Of a DNA stretch of 64,000 nucleotides, positions 7,394-15,610 are shown in pieces. This DNA is from Duganella sp. SG902. GTDB lineage: Bacteria; Pseudomonadota; Gammaproteobacteria; Burkholderiales; Burkholderiaceae_D. The notes under the pieces are model-generated. The model saw only the letters and a program-made list of their open reading frames with translations. It was not told the origin of the DNA and did not search any database. The stretch lies in NCBI RefSeq assembly GCF_013376005.1, contig NZ_JABMJK010000004.1:496001-560000 (forward strand), written 5' to 3'. The position numbers and the translations under genes are program-made. Each line of letters starts with the position of its first letter. Positions within the stretch are counted from its first letter, which is position 1.

Positions 7394-8215
7394 GTGACTT
7401 TTATTAACAAATTATCCGCCGCGTGGACGGCCAACGACTCCCTGCTGTGCGTCGGTCTCGATCCGGACATGGCCAAGCTGCCGGCCCAGTTCCAGAACGA
7501 CCCGCAAGGCATCTACCACTTCTGCCGCGAGATCATCGACGCGACCGCCGACCTGGCGTGCTCGTTCAAGCCGCAGATCGCCTACTTCGCCGCGCTGAGC
7601 GCGGAAGACCAGTTGCAGCGGATCTGCGACTACGTGCGCGAGAACTATCCGCACATCCCGCTGATCATGGACGCCAAGCGCGGCGACATCGGCGCCACCG
7701 CGCGCCAGTACGCGCGCGAGGCGTACGACCGCTATGGCGCCGACGCGGTGACCGTCAATCCCTACATGGGCTTCGATTCGGTCGAGCCGTACATGGAGTG
7801 GAGCGAGCGCGGCGTGATCATCCTGTGCCGCACCTCGAACGCGGGTGGTTCCGACCTGCAGTTCCTGGACGTGGGCGGCAAGCCGCTGTACCAGCACGTG
7901 GCGCAGTTGGTGGCGCGGAAATGGAACAAGAATGGCCAGTGCGCGCTGGTGGTGGGCGCGACCTTCCCGGAGGAGCTGGCGCAGGTACGGGCGATTGTGG
8001 GCGACATGCCGCTGCTGGTGCCTGGCATCGGCGCGCAGGGCGGCGATGTCGCGGCGACCGTCAAAGCGGGCCGCACCGCGAACGGCACCGGCATGATGAT
8101 CAATTCCTCGCGCGCCATCCTGTACGCGGCGCCGCAAGCCGGCGAAGACTTCGCCACGGCCGCGCGCCGCGTCGCCCAGGAAACCCGCGACGCCATCAAC
8201 CAATACCGCGCCTGA
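7394..8215 (+). CDS. pyrF: Orotidine 5'-phosphate decarboxylase
   Basis: 273 residues, the longer type 2 form of the enzyme that converts OMP to UMP in the last step of pyrimidine synthesis. The catalytic motif D-A-K-R-G-D-I-G is at residues 93-100 (Lys95 catalytic, Asp93 and Asp98 in the charge network), and the phosphate-binding loop lies in [12 protein letters not shown]. The start is a GTG at 7394 behind TTAGGGGG. A sigma-70-type promoter lies just upstream, so the gene is probably transcribed alone. A complex inverted repeat follows the stop and may act as its terminator. Confidence 0.97.
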   Translation: MTFINKLSAAWTANDSLLCVGLDPDMAKLPAQFQNDPQGIYHFCREIIDATADLACSFKPQIAYFAALSAEDQLQRICDYVRENYPHIPLIMDAKRGDIGATARQYAREAYDRYGADAVTVNPYMGFDSVEPYMEWSERGVIILCRTSNAGGSDLQFLDVGGKPLYQHVAQLVARKWNKNGQCALVVGATFPEELAQVRAIVGDMPLLVPGIGAQGGDVAATVKAGRTANGTGMMINSSRAILYAAPQAGEDFATAARRVAQETRDAINQYRA

Positions 8216-8218
8216 CCC

Positions 8219-8362
8219 TAATGCCGCTAAGTTAAGAGCCGTCATTCCCGCGCAGGCGGGAATCCATAGGACGCGTGGTCATAAATTCAGCATGGATTCC
8301 CGCCTGCGCGGGAATGACGGCTCATCAGTTTGCGGTCAAAAAGGCTTAACTTGGCGGCATTA
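8219..8362. repeat. Nested inverted repeat (REP core inside outer arms)
   Basis: The outer arms are TAATGCCGCTAAGTTAA (8219-8235) and its complement with one mismatch (8346-8362). Inside them are perfect 32-base arms (8236-8267 and 8292-8323) built on the CATTCCCGCGCAGGCGGGAAT core. The whole 144-base unit could fold into one long hairpin. It looks like a small non-coding mobile element or a REP pair between convergent pyrF and sbcB. The same core recurs at 49484 and, degraded, at 32926. Confidence 0.8.
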
Positions 8363-8371
8363 GCGCCAGTT

Positions 8372-9814
8372 TTAGTGTGACGGCGCGACTAGCTCCGCAT
8401 ACTCATAGAGGTCGCCCAGGATTTGCTCGGCACGCTCGTCGGCGTGCTGCTGCAGCTCATCGATTTTGGCGAAGTAGTCGTCGATGGTGCGCGCGCCGCC
8501 CGCGCCCTCGTAAAAGCGCGCCGCGCGGTGCTGCTCCCAGTGCTCCATCTCGGTCTCCGACAAGGTCTCCGGGAAGTTGCGCGCGCGGTAGCGGAACAGC
8601 AGCTCCGCCAGCCGCCCATCGCTGAACGATGGCGAGGCCACCGCCAGCCGCGCCGGCGATTCGCGGCGCAAGGTGTCCAGCAGGCGCCGGTCCTCCTTGC
8701 TGATGAAACCGTTGTACAGGTCCTCGTCCACGTCCAGCGCGGCCGCGGCCGGACGGTGGAACACTTCCTCCCACACCTGCGTCAGGTCGCGCCCCGCCGC
8801 CGCGATCGCCGCGTGCGCCTTGCCCTGCTCGACGTCGATGCCCCATTTGGCCGCCATGGCCGGCGACAAGGTCTTCAGGTTGGATACCAGCATCGGCGAC
8901 TTGTTCAGGTGGATGCTTTTCACCGGCAGCCGCGTCATGCCTTCCGGCAGCGCGTCCGAGCGCGTGAAGATGCGGGTGCGGATGGTGTCCGCGTCCAGCG
9001 TGTACAGCTCGCTCGGATCGTAGCTGCAATCCCAGACGATCACCTCGTTCTTGTTGGTTGGATGCGTGCCCAGCGGGTAGACCAGCGCCATGCAGCCGCG
9101 CTCGGCCGGGAACATGCCGCTCACGTGCAGGAAGGGCTGGCGCAGGTTGGCCGCCAGGTGCATGCCGATCTCGTCGGCCACGCGGTCCTTCTTGTGCAGC
9201 GCGAAGCAGAAGTCGAACAGCTTGGGCTGATGTTGCCGGATCAGGCGCGCCAGCGCGATGGTGGCGCGCACGTCGGACAGCGCGTCGTGCGCCGCCTCGT
9301 GCAGCAGGCCGTTGGCCTTGGCCAGGTCTTCCAGGCGGAAGCTCGGCTTGCCGTCCTCCTTGGTCGGCCATTGGATGCCGTCCGGGCGCAGGGCGTAGGT
9401 CATGCGCACCACGTCCAGCAGGTCCCAGCGGCCGCAGCCGTTTTGCCACTCGCGCGCGTACGGATCGATCAGGTTGCGCCAGAACATGAAGCGGGTGATC
9501 TCGTCGTCGAAGCGGATGGTGTTGTAGCCCACGCCAATGGTGCCCGGCTGCGCGAACGCCTGCTCGATGGTGGCCGCGAACTGGTGCTCCGGCACGCCCC
9601 ATTCCAGGCACTGCTGCGGCGTGATGCCGGTGATCAGGCACGATTGCGGATCGGGCAGGAAATCGTTGGCTGGCTTGCAGTACAGCATGATCGGATCGCC
9701 GATCTCGTTCAGCTCGGCGTCGGTGCGGATCGCGGCAAACTGGGCCGGACGGTCGCGACGCGGCACCGCGCCAAAGGTTTCGTAGTCGTGCCAGAGGAAG
9801 GTCTGATTGGTCAT
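8372..9814 (-). CDS. sbcB: Exodeoxyribonuclease I
   Basis: 480 residues, close to the 475 of Escherichia coli ExoI. This DEDDh-family enzyme degrades single-stranded DNA 3' to 5' and takes part in mismatch repair and recombination. Metal ligands are visible as H-D-Y-E-T-F-G (Asp10, Glu12), Y-N-T-I-R-F-D-D-E and the ExoIII motif A-H-D-A-L-S-D-V. The SH3-like and C-terminal helical parts follow (residues about 200-470). The start at 9814 (MTNQTFLWHDYETFG) is the family start; the in-frame extension to 9862 is not needed. Confidence 0.95.
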   Translation of the reverse strand: MTNQTFLWHDYETFGAVPRRDRPAQFAAIRTDAELNEIGDPIMLYCKPANDFLPDPQSCLITGITPQQCLEWGVPEHQFAATIEQAFAQPGTIGVGYNTIRFDDEITRFMFWRNLIDPYAREWQNGCGRWDLLDVVRMTYALRPDGIQWPTKEDGKPSFRLEDLAKANGLLHEAAHDALSDVRATIALARLIRQHQPKLFDFCFALHKKDRVADEIGMHLAANLRQPFLHVSGMFPAERGCMALVYPLGTHPTNKNEVIVWDCSYDPSELYTLDADTIRTRIFTRSDALPEGMTRLPVKSIHLNKSPMLVSNLKTLSPAMAAKWGIDVEQGKAHAAIAAAGRDLTQVWEEVFHRPAAAALDVDEDLYNGFISKEDRRLLDTLRRESPARLAVASPSFSDGRLAELLFRYRARNFPETLSETEMEHWEQHRAARFYEGAGGARTIDDYFAKIDELQQHADERAEQILGDLYEYAELVAPSH

Positions 9815-9876
9815 AGGTGCTACAGTAATTTTAAAATCTGCCGATAATTCCAGCGTGTTCAACGAGGAGCAATATT

Positions 9877-10440
9877 ATGGCTACTCCACTCTCTGCCACT
9901 TCGGGCAATGCCTCGGCGCCGGTCCAGTCCAAAGATGACAAGCCCTTGTCGCCGGCCGCCCGCGCCAAGGCGGATTTAAACGTGTCTATCGTACAAGCTT
10001 CCTTGACGGTATCGTTAAATTCCTCCAATGAACCCTTGTCGGTGGTGCTGAAAACCGCGCTGACCGGCATCAACGAGGCGCTCAAGGACGATTTCGGCGA
10101 TAACGCCATCCAGAACGCCGTGTCGCAGGACAATACGCCGCAAGGCACCGCGAGCCGCATTGTATCGTTGTCCACCGCATTTTACGAAGCCTATAAACAG
10201 CAGCACGCGGGCGAGGACGAGACCGAAACGCTGAACAATTTCATCAACACGCTGAAAAAGGGCGTGGACCAGGGCTTCAAGGAGGCGCGCGACGTGCTGC
10301 AGGGCCTGAAGGTGCTGAACGGCGATGTCGCCAGCAATATCGACAAGACCTACGACCTGGTGCAGCAGGGCTTCGCCGATTTCATCACCGCCCACCAGCC
10401 CAAGCCGCGCGACGCCGAAGCGGCTCAGGCCGCGACCTGA
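9877..10440 (+). CDS. DUF5610-like cytosolic protein
   Basis: 187 residues, with a good GAGGAG ribosome site. The first 30 residues are Ser/Ala/Pro-rich and look disordered; the rest is helical. The C-terminal block (FKEARDVLQGLKVLNGDVASNIDKTYDLVQQGFADF) matches my recollection of DUF5610, a domain of unknown function. There is no signal peptide, no membrane segment and no cysteine. It overlaps the convergent GGDEF gene by 16 bases. No function can be assigned. Confidence 0.75.
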   Translation: MATPLSATSGNASAPVQSKDDKPLSPAARAKADLNVSIVQASLTVSLNSSNEPLSVVLKTALTGINEALKDDFGDNAIQNAVSQDNTPQGTASRIVSLSTAFYEAYKQQHAGEDETETLNNFINTLKKGVDQGFKEARDVLQGLKVLNGDVASNIDKTYDLVQQGFADFITAHQPKPRDAEAAQAAT

Positions 10441-11393
10441 TTGCGGCCGCGCTCCTTGGCGCGGTACAGCGCCGCGTCGGCCGTGGCGATCAGGTCGTGC
10501 TCGTTCTGCCCCGGCTGCAGCACCGCCACGCCTAACGAGGCCGTGATGTGCGGCAGCGGCTGGCGCATATCGGCGAACACCTTGGCCGAGCGCATGCGCT
10601 CGCACAGGCGCTCGGCCACCGAGGCCGCCACCTTGTCGCTGGTGTCAGGCAGCAGCACCATCATTTCCTCGCCGCCGTAGCGCACCGCGAAATCGGTCGG
10701 GCGCAGCGCGCCGCTCAGCACCTGCGCGGCCGAGCGCAGCGCCTCGTCGCCGGCCAGGTGGCCGTGGCTGTCGTTGAATTTCTTGAAGTGGTCGAGGTCG
10801 ATCATGATCAGCGCCAGCGGCGCGTGCGAGCCGTGCGCGGTGGCCACCATGGTCGGCAGCAGGTCGTTCAGCCAGGCGCGGTTGTACAGGCCGGTCAGGC
10901 CGTCGATCATCGACAGCTGACGGTAGAACTCGCCCAGCTTCTGGCGCCGGCGCAGCTGCGCGTTGGCGGCGCGGATGCGGAACGACAGCAGACGCAGCAG
11001 GTTACGCGCCAGCACATTCGATTCATCGATCAGCTGCCACACCAGGTCGGCCTCGATCACCAGCACCTCGCTTTGCTCGAGCGCGGTGATGCTCGACAGA
11101 TTGGTTTCCTCGTCCAGCACCGATTGCTCGCCCACGCTTTCGCCCGGCAGGATCTTGCTGACGGTGCCGTCGGCCATGCCGGTGCGGGTATCGCTGGCCA
11201 CCGACAGCGCGCCGCGCAGCACGATGTACAGGCGCGCGCGGCCGGACTCGCTCACGGCTTCGTCGGCTTCCAGTCGCATGATGGGGCAGCGCGCCAGCAG
11301 CCTGGCGACGGCGGCGTCATCGTTGGAATTGCGCAGCAGCTGCAGGTCGCTGATCTGATAGCTCGATGAGCCGAAGGTGCTGATTTGTTTCAT
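10425..11393 (-). CDS. Cyclic-nucleotide-binding-like domain plus GGDEF diguanylate cyclase
   Basis: 322 residues. Residues about 15-130 form a cNMP-binding-type beta-roll (LYIVLRGALSV, LPGESVGEQSVL). Residues about 155-322 are a GGDEF domain with an active-site GGEEM (240-244) and an intact RxxD inhibitory site (RPTD, 231-234) five residues before it. It should make c-di-GMP from two GTP, with product inhibition, under control of the N-terminal sensor. The start at 11393 is an ATG; a TTG at 11417 is an alternative. There is no membrane segment, so it is soluble. Confidence 0.9.
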   Translation of the reverse strand: MKQISTFGSSSYQISDLQLLRNSNDDAAVARLLARCPIMRLEADEAVSESGRARLYIVLRGALSVASDTRTGMADGTVSKILPGESVGEQSVLDEETNLSSITALEQSEVLVIEADLVWQLIDESNVLARNLLRLLSFRIRAANAQLRRRQKLGEFYRQLSMIDGLTGLYNRAWLNDLLPTMVATAHGSHAPLALIMIDLDHFKKFNDSHGHLAGDEALRSAAQVLSGALRPTDFAVRYGGEEMMVLLPDTSDKVAASVAERLCERMRSAKVFADMRQPLPHITASLGVAVLQPGQNEHDLIATADAALYRAKERGRNQVAA

Positions 11394-11489
11394 GCAAAGA
11401 AGCAATCGATGGTTCAATAGTAGTCATATTGTTGCACGAATGCGGCAAGGAGTGCTTCAATATCGGATCGCAACCTGACGGGATACAAC

Positions 11490-12269
11490 ATGGCTTACAT
11501 CGACGCGCTGGGCACAGAGCATCAACCCGACCCGCACGCGCGCATCGTCTCGCTGGTGCCATCGATCACCGAGCTGCTGTGCGATCTCGGGCTGGCGGCG
11601 CAGGTGGTGGGCCGCACCGGCTTCTGCATCCACCCGTGGGACGTGGTGCAGGCGATTCCCAAGGTGGGCGGCACCAAGGATGTGAATCTGGACAAGATCC
11701 GCCAGCTGGCGCCGACCCACGTGGTGCTCAATATTGACGAAAACGAAAAGCCGACCGCCGACGCGCTGGCCGGGTTCGTGCCCAACCTGGTGGTCACCCA
11801 CCCGTTGAAGCCGTACGACAACGTGGCGCTGGCCCGGCTGATGGGCGGCGTGTTCTGCCGCGAGCGCCAGGCGGAAGACTGGTGCGCCGCGTTCGAGGCC
11901 GAATACGCGTTGTTGCAGGCCACGCCCAAGGGGCGGCCGCAGAACATGTTGTACTGCATCTGGCAGGACCCGTGGATGACCATCTCGCGCGACACCTACA
12001 TCGCCCGCATGCTGGCGGAAATCGGCTGGAGCGTGCCGGACCTGGGCGCCTCGCGCTATCCGGAATTCCGCTGGTCGTCCGAGCTGATTGCCGGGATTGA
12101 CGGCGTGCTGCTATCGAGCGAGCCGTACCGCTTTACCGAGGCGCACGCGGACGTGCTGGAGCGGCAGATCGGCAAGCCGGTGCTGCTGGTGGATGGGGAA
12201 ATGATGTCGTGGTACGGCAGCCGTTCGCTGCAGGGCCTGAAATACCTGCGGGAGCTGGCGCGGCGCTAG
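11490..12269 (+). CDS. BtuF/TroA-like helical-backbone metal receptor without a signal peptide
   Basis: 259 residues. The fold signature of type III periplasmic binding proteins is clear: R-I-V-S-L-V-P-S-I-T-E-L-L at residues 18-30, then a GGTKDVNLDKI-type strand/helix and a long backbone helix. The family normally binds cobalamin or iron-siderophores outside the cell for ABC import. Here the N-terminus (MAYIDALGTEHQPD) is polar, there is no signal peptide and no ABC permease or ATPase gene nearby, so a cytosolic role such as cobamide or chelate binding is more likely. No ligand residue can be assigned. Confidence 0.8.
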   Translation: MAYIDALGTEHQPDPHARIVSLVPSITELLCDLGLAAQVVGRTGFCIHPWDVVQAIPKVGGTKDVNLDKIRQLAPTHVVLNIDENEKPTADALAGFVPNLVVTHPLKPYDNVALARLMGGVFCRERQAEDWCAAFEAEYALLQATPKGRPQNMLYCIWQDPWMTISRDTYIARMLAEIGWSVPDLGASRYPEFRWSSELIAGIDGVLLSSEPYRFTEAHADVLERQIGKPVLLVDGEMMSWYGSRSLQGLKYLRELARR

Positions 12270-12282
12270 CTCCCGTGTCCTG

Positions 12283-12654
12283 TTACTCCTCGTCGGCGAC
12301 GACGGCGGCCGATACCGCGCCGACGCCGGCGGCGTGGCGCTTGTTGTCATGCAGTTTGCCGACCGCGCTGTCGACCGCGCGTTTCAGCTTGTCGGTGGCG
12401 CCGCTGATGGCCTGGTGCAGCGTGGCCGCATGGTCGCTCACGGCGATGGGTTGAAGACCAGTAAGACGTGCTTCCATCAGGCAGCGGTTATCGCCGTCGG
12501 CCGACTTCTGGCCCAGGTTGTCGCTGAGATGGACTTCGATGCGGGTGATTTGCTCGCCGAAGCGTTGGAGGGCATTGCTCACCACAGTTTGTACGTGTTC
12601 GTCGAGACCGGAGTGACGTTCGATGGTTTTGTCGGTATTGATTTGGATTTGCAT
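12283..12654 (-). CDS. HPF/RaiA-family ribosome-associated protein
   Basis: 123 residues with the beta-alpha-beta-beta-beta-alpha pattern of ribosome hibernation factors: MQIQINTDKTIE, a helix to residue 36, the strand ITRIEVHLSD, then MEARLTG and a C-terminal helix. Such proteins bind the 30S decoding region in stationary phase and block tRNA and mRNA. It is longer than short HPF (95 residues) because of an Ala-rich tail ending VVADEE. The start at 12654 has a good CAGGAG ribosome site. It lies 68 bases downstream of the XRE regulator on the same strand, so co-transcription is possible. Confidence 0.8.
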   Translation of the reverse strand: MQIQINTDKTIERHSGLDEHVQTVVSNALQRFGEQITRIEVHLSDNLGQKSADGDNRCLMEARLTGLQPIAVSDHAATLHQAISGATDKLKRAVDSAVGKLHDNKRHAAGVGAVSAAVVADEE

Positions 12655-12722
12655 ACGCTTGCTCCTGTTGTTGAACTGCGTAACCATCTTACTCCTTCCA
12701 GCCTTAAGTGCACGTTAATTGC

Positions 12723-13460
12723 TTAACTGTCGCGCCGCAGTTGCTCGAAGCCCTGTGGCTCCCATTCGCGCAAGGCCAGCAGCAGGCCGGTGCCATGGCG
12801 CTGCTCGAACGCCGCATGCAGGCTTTGCTCGTGCAGCTCGGCGAACTCGCGTTGCAGACGCTGCAGCTTCTTGCGCAGCTGCGCGGTGGCGTCGACGGTC
12901 AGCATGCCATGCGAAAAATTCAGCAGCTCCGTCTGGCTGTTGAAGGGGCTGTCAATGAAATCGCCCAGCGATTGCCGCAGGAAGAAGTTGCGGATGGGGC
13001 CGTTCTCCAGCCAGGCGAAATTGCGCGCCACCAGCAGGCGGATGCGGTTGCCCGGCAACAGTTCCAGCACGTTCAGCTTATCCAGCGTGAGCAGATGGCC
13101 GAGGCACTGCGCCTCGGTCAGCGCGTATTTCCGTACGATGTCAGGCATGGTCCAGTGGTTCAGCACACAGATGGTGACCAGCAGCAGCCGCACGTCGGAA
13201 ACCAGTTGCTGTTCCTGCGCCTGCGTCAGCTGTTCCAGGCGTGGCTGGCTGTTGTCCGATTCCAGCATCAGGTCGGCCATTGACATCTCCAGCAATTCCG
13301 CCAGCTGCGCCAGGCGCTCCAGCGTCAGGGTGGTGCCGGTGAGCATGCGCTTGACTGTCGGTTCCGACACGTGCAGCGCCGCGGCCAGCTGTTTGTAGGT
13401 CCAGCCGCGCAGCTTGAATTGGCGCTTGATGGTGGACATCAGATGTTGAATTTCTCTCAT
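12723..13460 (-). CDS. XRE-family transcriptional regulator
   Basis: 245 residues. Residues about 8-62 are a Cro/CI-type helix-turn-helix (WTYKQLAAALHVSEPTVKRMLTG). The remainder is a helical C-terminal region of unknown type that may sense a ligand or mediate dimers. Its start lies ten bases from a perfect 23-bp palindrome, a likely operator for autorepression, and it faces the seven-gene operon starting at 13587 across 126 bases. It is therefore the best candidate for a cluster-situated regulator of that operon. An alternative start at 13439 is possible but less well placed for the HTH. Confidence 0.85.
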   Translation of the reverse strand: MREIQHLMSTIKRQFKLRGWTYKQLAAALHVSEPTVKRMLTGTTLTLERLAQLAELLEMSMADLMLESDNSQPRLEQLTQAQEQQLVSDVRLLLVTICVLNHWTMPDIVRKYALTEAQCLGHLLTLDKLNVLELLPGNRIRLLVARNFAWLENGPIRNFFLRQSLGDFIDSPFNSQTELLNFSHGMLTVDATAQLRKKLQRLQREFAELHEQSLHAAFEQRHGTGLLLALREWEPQGFEQLRRDS

Positions 13461-13469
13461 GGCATCCGG

Positions 13470-13492
13470 AAAGGATCATATTTTGATCCTTT
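13470..13492. promoter_or_regulatory. Perfect palindrome, candidate operator of the XRE regulator
   Basis: AAAGGATCA (13470-13478) and TGATCCTTT (13484-13492) are perfect inverted arms separated by five A/T bases (TATTT). The site lies ten bases upstream of the XRE gene start and about 95 bases upstream of the seven-gene operon. Position and symmetry fit a dimeric repressor site controlling one or both directions. Confidence 0.65.
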
Positions 13493-13586
13493 GCATATTA
13501 TCATGAGCAATAAAAGTAAAAAGAAGTATTGTTCTTTGGCCGCCTTGCTTATCATGTAGTCCAGTGTTAACCGTTGGGGCATAGGC

Positions 13587-14585
13587 GTGGAATCGAGAAA
13601 GATCAGTATTATCGGCAGTGGCATGGCGTTGCCGGCGCGGGAGGTGGGCAGCGCCGAGCTGGACCGTCAACTAGGACTGCCCGAGGGCAGCACTTTTCGC
13701 CAGACCGGAGTCGCCCGGCGTTTTCTGTCGACCCACGAGACGGCGGCGCAGCTGGCCGCGCAGGCCTGCGAGGCCGCGCTGCGCGACGCCGGTTTGCGCT
13801 GGCAGGATATCGACTGCCTGGTCGCGACCTCGGCGACGATGGACCAGGCCTTGCCCTACAACGCGGCGCTGATCCACGCCGAGCTCGGACTGGCCGCCCA
13901 ACGCACCGCGACCTTCGACATCGGCGCCAGTTGCCTGTCCTTCCTCACCGGGCTGGATGTGATGAGCTACATGGTGGAGGCGGGGCGCTATCGCAACGTG
14001 ATGCTGGTGTCGACCGACATCGCCACGTTTGGGCTGGACTGGAGCCGCCTGAAGGAGTGCGGTATTTTCGGCGACGGATCGGCGGCGGTGGTGATCCGCA
14101 AATCGCAGGCCGATGAGCGCGGCGCGCTGCACAGCGCGGGCATGGTGACCTTGTCCGCCGGTGTGCAGCATTGCCGTATTCCGGCGGGCGGCTCGCGCTA
14201 TCATCCGCGCCGGATCGAGGGCCCGATCGAGCCGCTGTCGCTGTTCCAGATGGACGGCAAGTCGGTGTTCCGGTTGGTGGCCGGGGAGTTGCCGCAGTTT
14301 GCCGCCATGCTGCTGGACCAGGCGCACACCAGCATGCGGCGCATTGCGGCGGTGGTGCCGCATCAGGCCAGCCAGTTGGCGCTGGATCACTTATCCAAGC
14401 GCCTGGCGATACCGCGTGAACGGCTGGTGGATATCTTCTCTCAGTATGGCAATCAGGTGTCGGCCTCGTTGCCGACGGCGTTGCACCTGGCGCTGAGCGA
14501 AGGGCGGGTGCGCCGTGGCGACCAGGTCATGCTGATCGGTACCGGCGCGGGCCTGACCATGGGCGGCATGGTGTTGACGTATTGA
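13587..14585 (+). CDS. FabH-like 3-oxoacyl-ACP synthase III family enzyme (first gene of a seven-gene cluster)
   Basis: 332 residues, thiolase-fold, with the KAS III triad in place: Cys116 in D-I-G-A-S-C-L-S-F, His259 in V-V-P-H-Q-A-S and Asn289 in Y-G-N-Q. KAS III enzymes join an acyl-CoA to malonyl-ACP or, in natural-product variants, form other C-C, ester or amide bonds on acyl thioesters. Housekeeping fabH normally sits with fab genes; here the neighbours are an SDR, a hydrolase, ligases and an oxygenase, so a specialised role is likely. It starts with GTG at 13587 behind a G-rich stretch. It could also be compared with OleA, since an SDR follows, but the next genes do not match ole operons. 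Confidence 0.9.
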   Translation: MESRKISIIGSGMALPAREVGSAELDRQLGLPEGSTFRQTGVARRFLSTHETAAQLAAQACEAALRDAGLRWQDIDCLVATSATMDQALPYNAALIHAELGLAAQRTATFDIGASCLSFLTGLDVMSYMVEAGRYRNVMLVSTDIATFGLDWSRLKECGIFGDGSAAVVIRKSQADERGALHSAGMVTLSAGVQHCRIPAGGSRYHPRRIEGPIEPLSLFQMDGKSVFRLVAGELPQFAAMLLDQAHTSMRRIAAVVPHQASQLALDHLSKRLAIPRERLVDIFSQYGNQVSASLPTALHLALSEGRVRRGDQVMLIGTGAGLTMGGMVLTY

Positions 14586-14593
14586 GCGCGGCC

Positions 14594-15610
14594 ATGAAAA
14601 TACTCGTCACGGGCGGCACCGGCTTCCTCGGCCGCCATCTGGTCTGGCGCCTGGCGGGGCAGGGCGCGCAAGTTGTCTTCACCGGACGGAATCGCGCCTC
14701 GGCGCAACTGGTGCTGGCTGGCGCAAGCGCGCAGCATTCCGCCGCGTCCGCGCCGGGGCGCGCTCCACGCTACGTCGAGATCGACCACGGCGTTGCCGAT
14801 GCCGGACGCCGGCTGCTGGATTGCGCGGAAGGAGCGGACGCGATCGTGCATTGCGCCGCACTGGCCGCGCCGTGGGGGAGCAGGCAGGCCTTCGCTCGCG
14901 CGAACATCCGATCGACAGCCGAGGTGCTGGACGCTTGCGCCGCGCATCGGATTGAACGCCTGATCCACATTTCCACGCCCAGCGTTTACTTTGCCTTCGA
15001 AGACCGCCTTGGCATACGGGAGGACGCGCCGCTGCCGCCGCCAGCCACCGAGTACGCCCGCAGCAAGCGTGAAGCCGAGTTGATGGTGTTGGCGGCCGGG
15101 CTGCCGCGCGCCGTCATCCTGCGTCCGCGCGCCATCTTCGGTCCGTGGGATCAGGCACTGTTGCCCCGCCTGCTGCGGCTGATGCGATACGGCCGCGTGC
15201 CGCTGCTGCGCGGCGGCCGCGCGCTGCTGGACCTCACTTACGTCGATAACGTGGTCGACGCCATTCTGCTGTCGCTGGGCGCGCCGTCCGGCATCTACAA
15301 CATCAGCAACGGCGAACCGATCGCCGCCGCCGACCTGTTTGCCCGCATCGCCGCCGGCTTTGGCTTGCCGGTCCGCGCCACAAACCGCCCCTACGCGCTG
15401 GCCGACGCCGTCGCGCGCGTGCTGGAGTTGGGCGCGCGGCTGGCGCCCGGCTGGGAGCCGCCGGTCACGCGATATTCGTTGGGCGCGATCGCCTATTCGC
15501 AAACGCTGGATTTGCAGAACGCCCGCGACACCCTGGGCTACGCGCCGTCGGTCTCGCTGGAGGAGGGCATCGCCCGCACCGCCGCCTGGTGGAAGGAGCA
15601 AGCGGCATGA
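14594..15610 (+). CDS. NAD-dependent epimerase/dehydratase (extended SDR)
   Basis: 338 residues. The N-terminus M-K-I-L-V-T-G-G-T-G-F-L-G-R is the Rossmann TGxxGxxG motif of extended SDRs. The catalytic elements are Ser in H-I-S-T-P-S-V-Y and Tyr/Lys in E-Y-A-R-S-K, followed by RPRAIFGPWD, typical of the 3-beta-HSD/OleD-like branch. It probably reduces or oxidises a beta-keto or hydroxy group on the product of the preceding synthase (inference). The ATG at 14594 lies eight bases past the upstream stop; a TTG at 14582 overlapping that stop is an alternative. Its own stop overlaps the next start (ATGA). Confidence 0.9.
   Translation: MKILVTGGTGFLGRHLVWRLAGQGAQVVFTGRNRASAQLVLAGASAQHSAASAPGRAPRYVEIDHGVADAGRRLLDCAEGADAIVHCAALAAPWGSRQAFARANIRSTAEVLDACAAHRIERLIHISTPSVYFAFEDRLGIREDAPLPPPATEYARSKREAELMVLAAGLPRAVILRPRAIFGPWDQALLPRLLRLMRYGRVPLLRGGRALLDLTYVDNVVDAILLSLGAPSGIYNISNGEPIAAADLFARIAAGFGLPVRATNRPYALADAVARVLELGARLAPGWEPPVTRYSLGAIAYSQTLDLQNARDTLGYAPSVSLEEGIARTAAWWKEQAA

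Noticed and set aside
13587..14585. Housekeeping fabH
   Set aside because: Triad is intact but the neighbours are not fatty-acid genes and the operon structure points to a special pathway.
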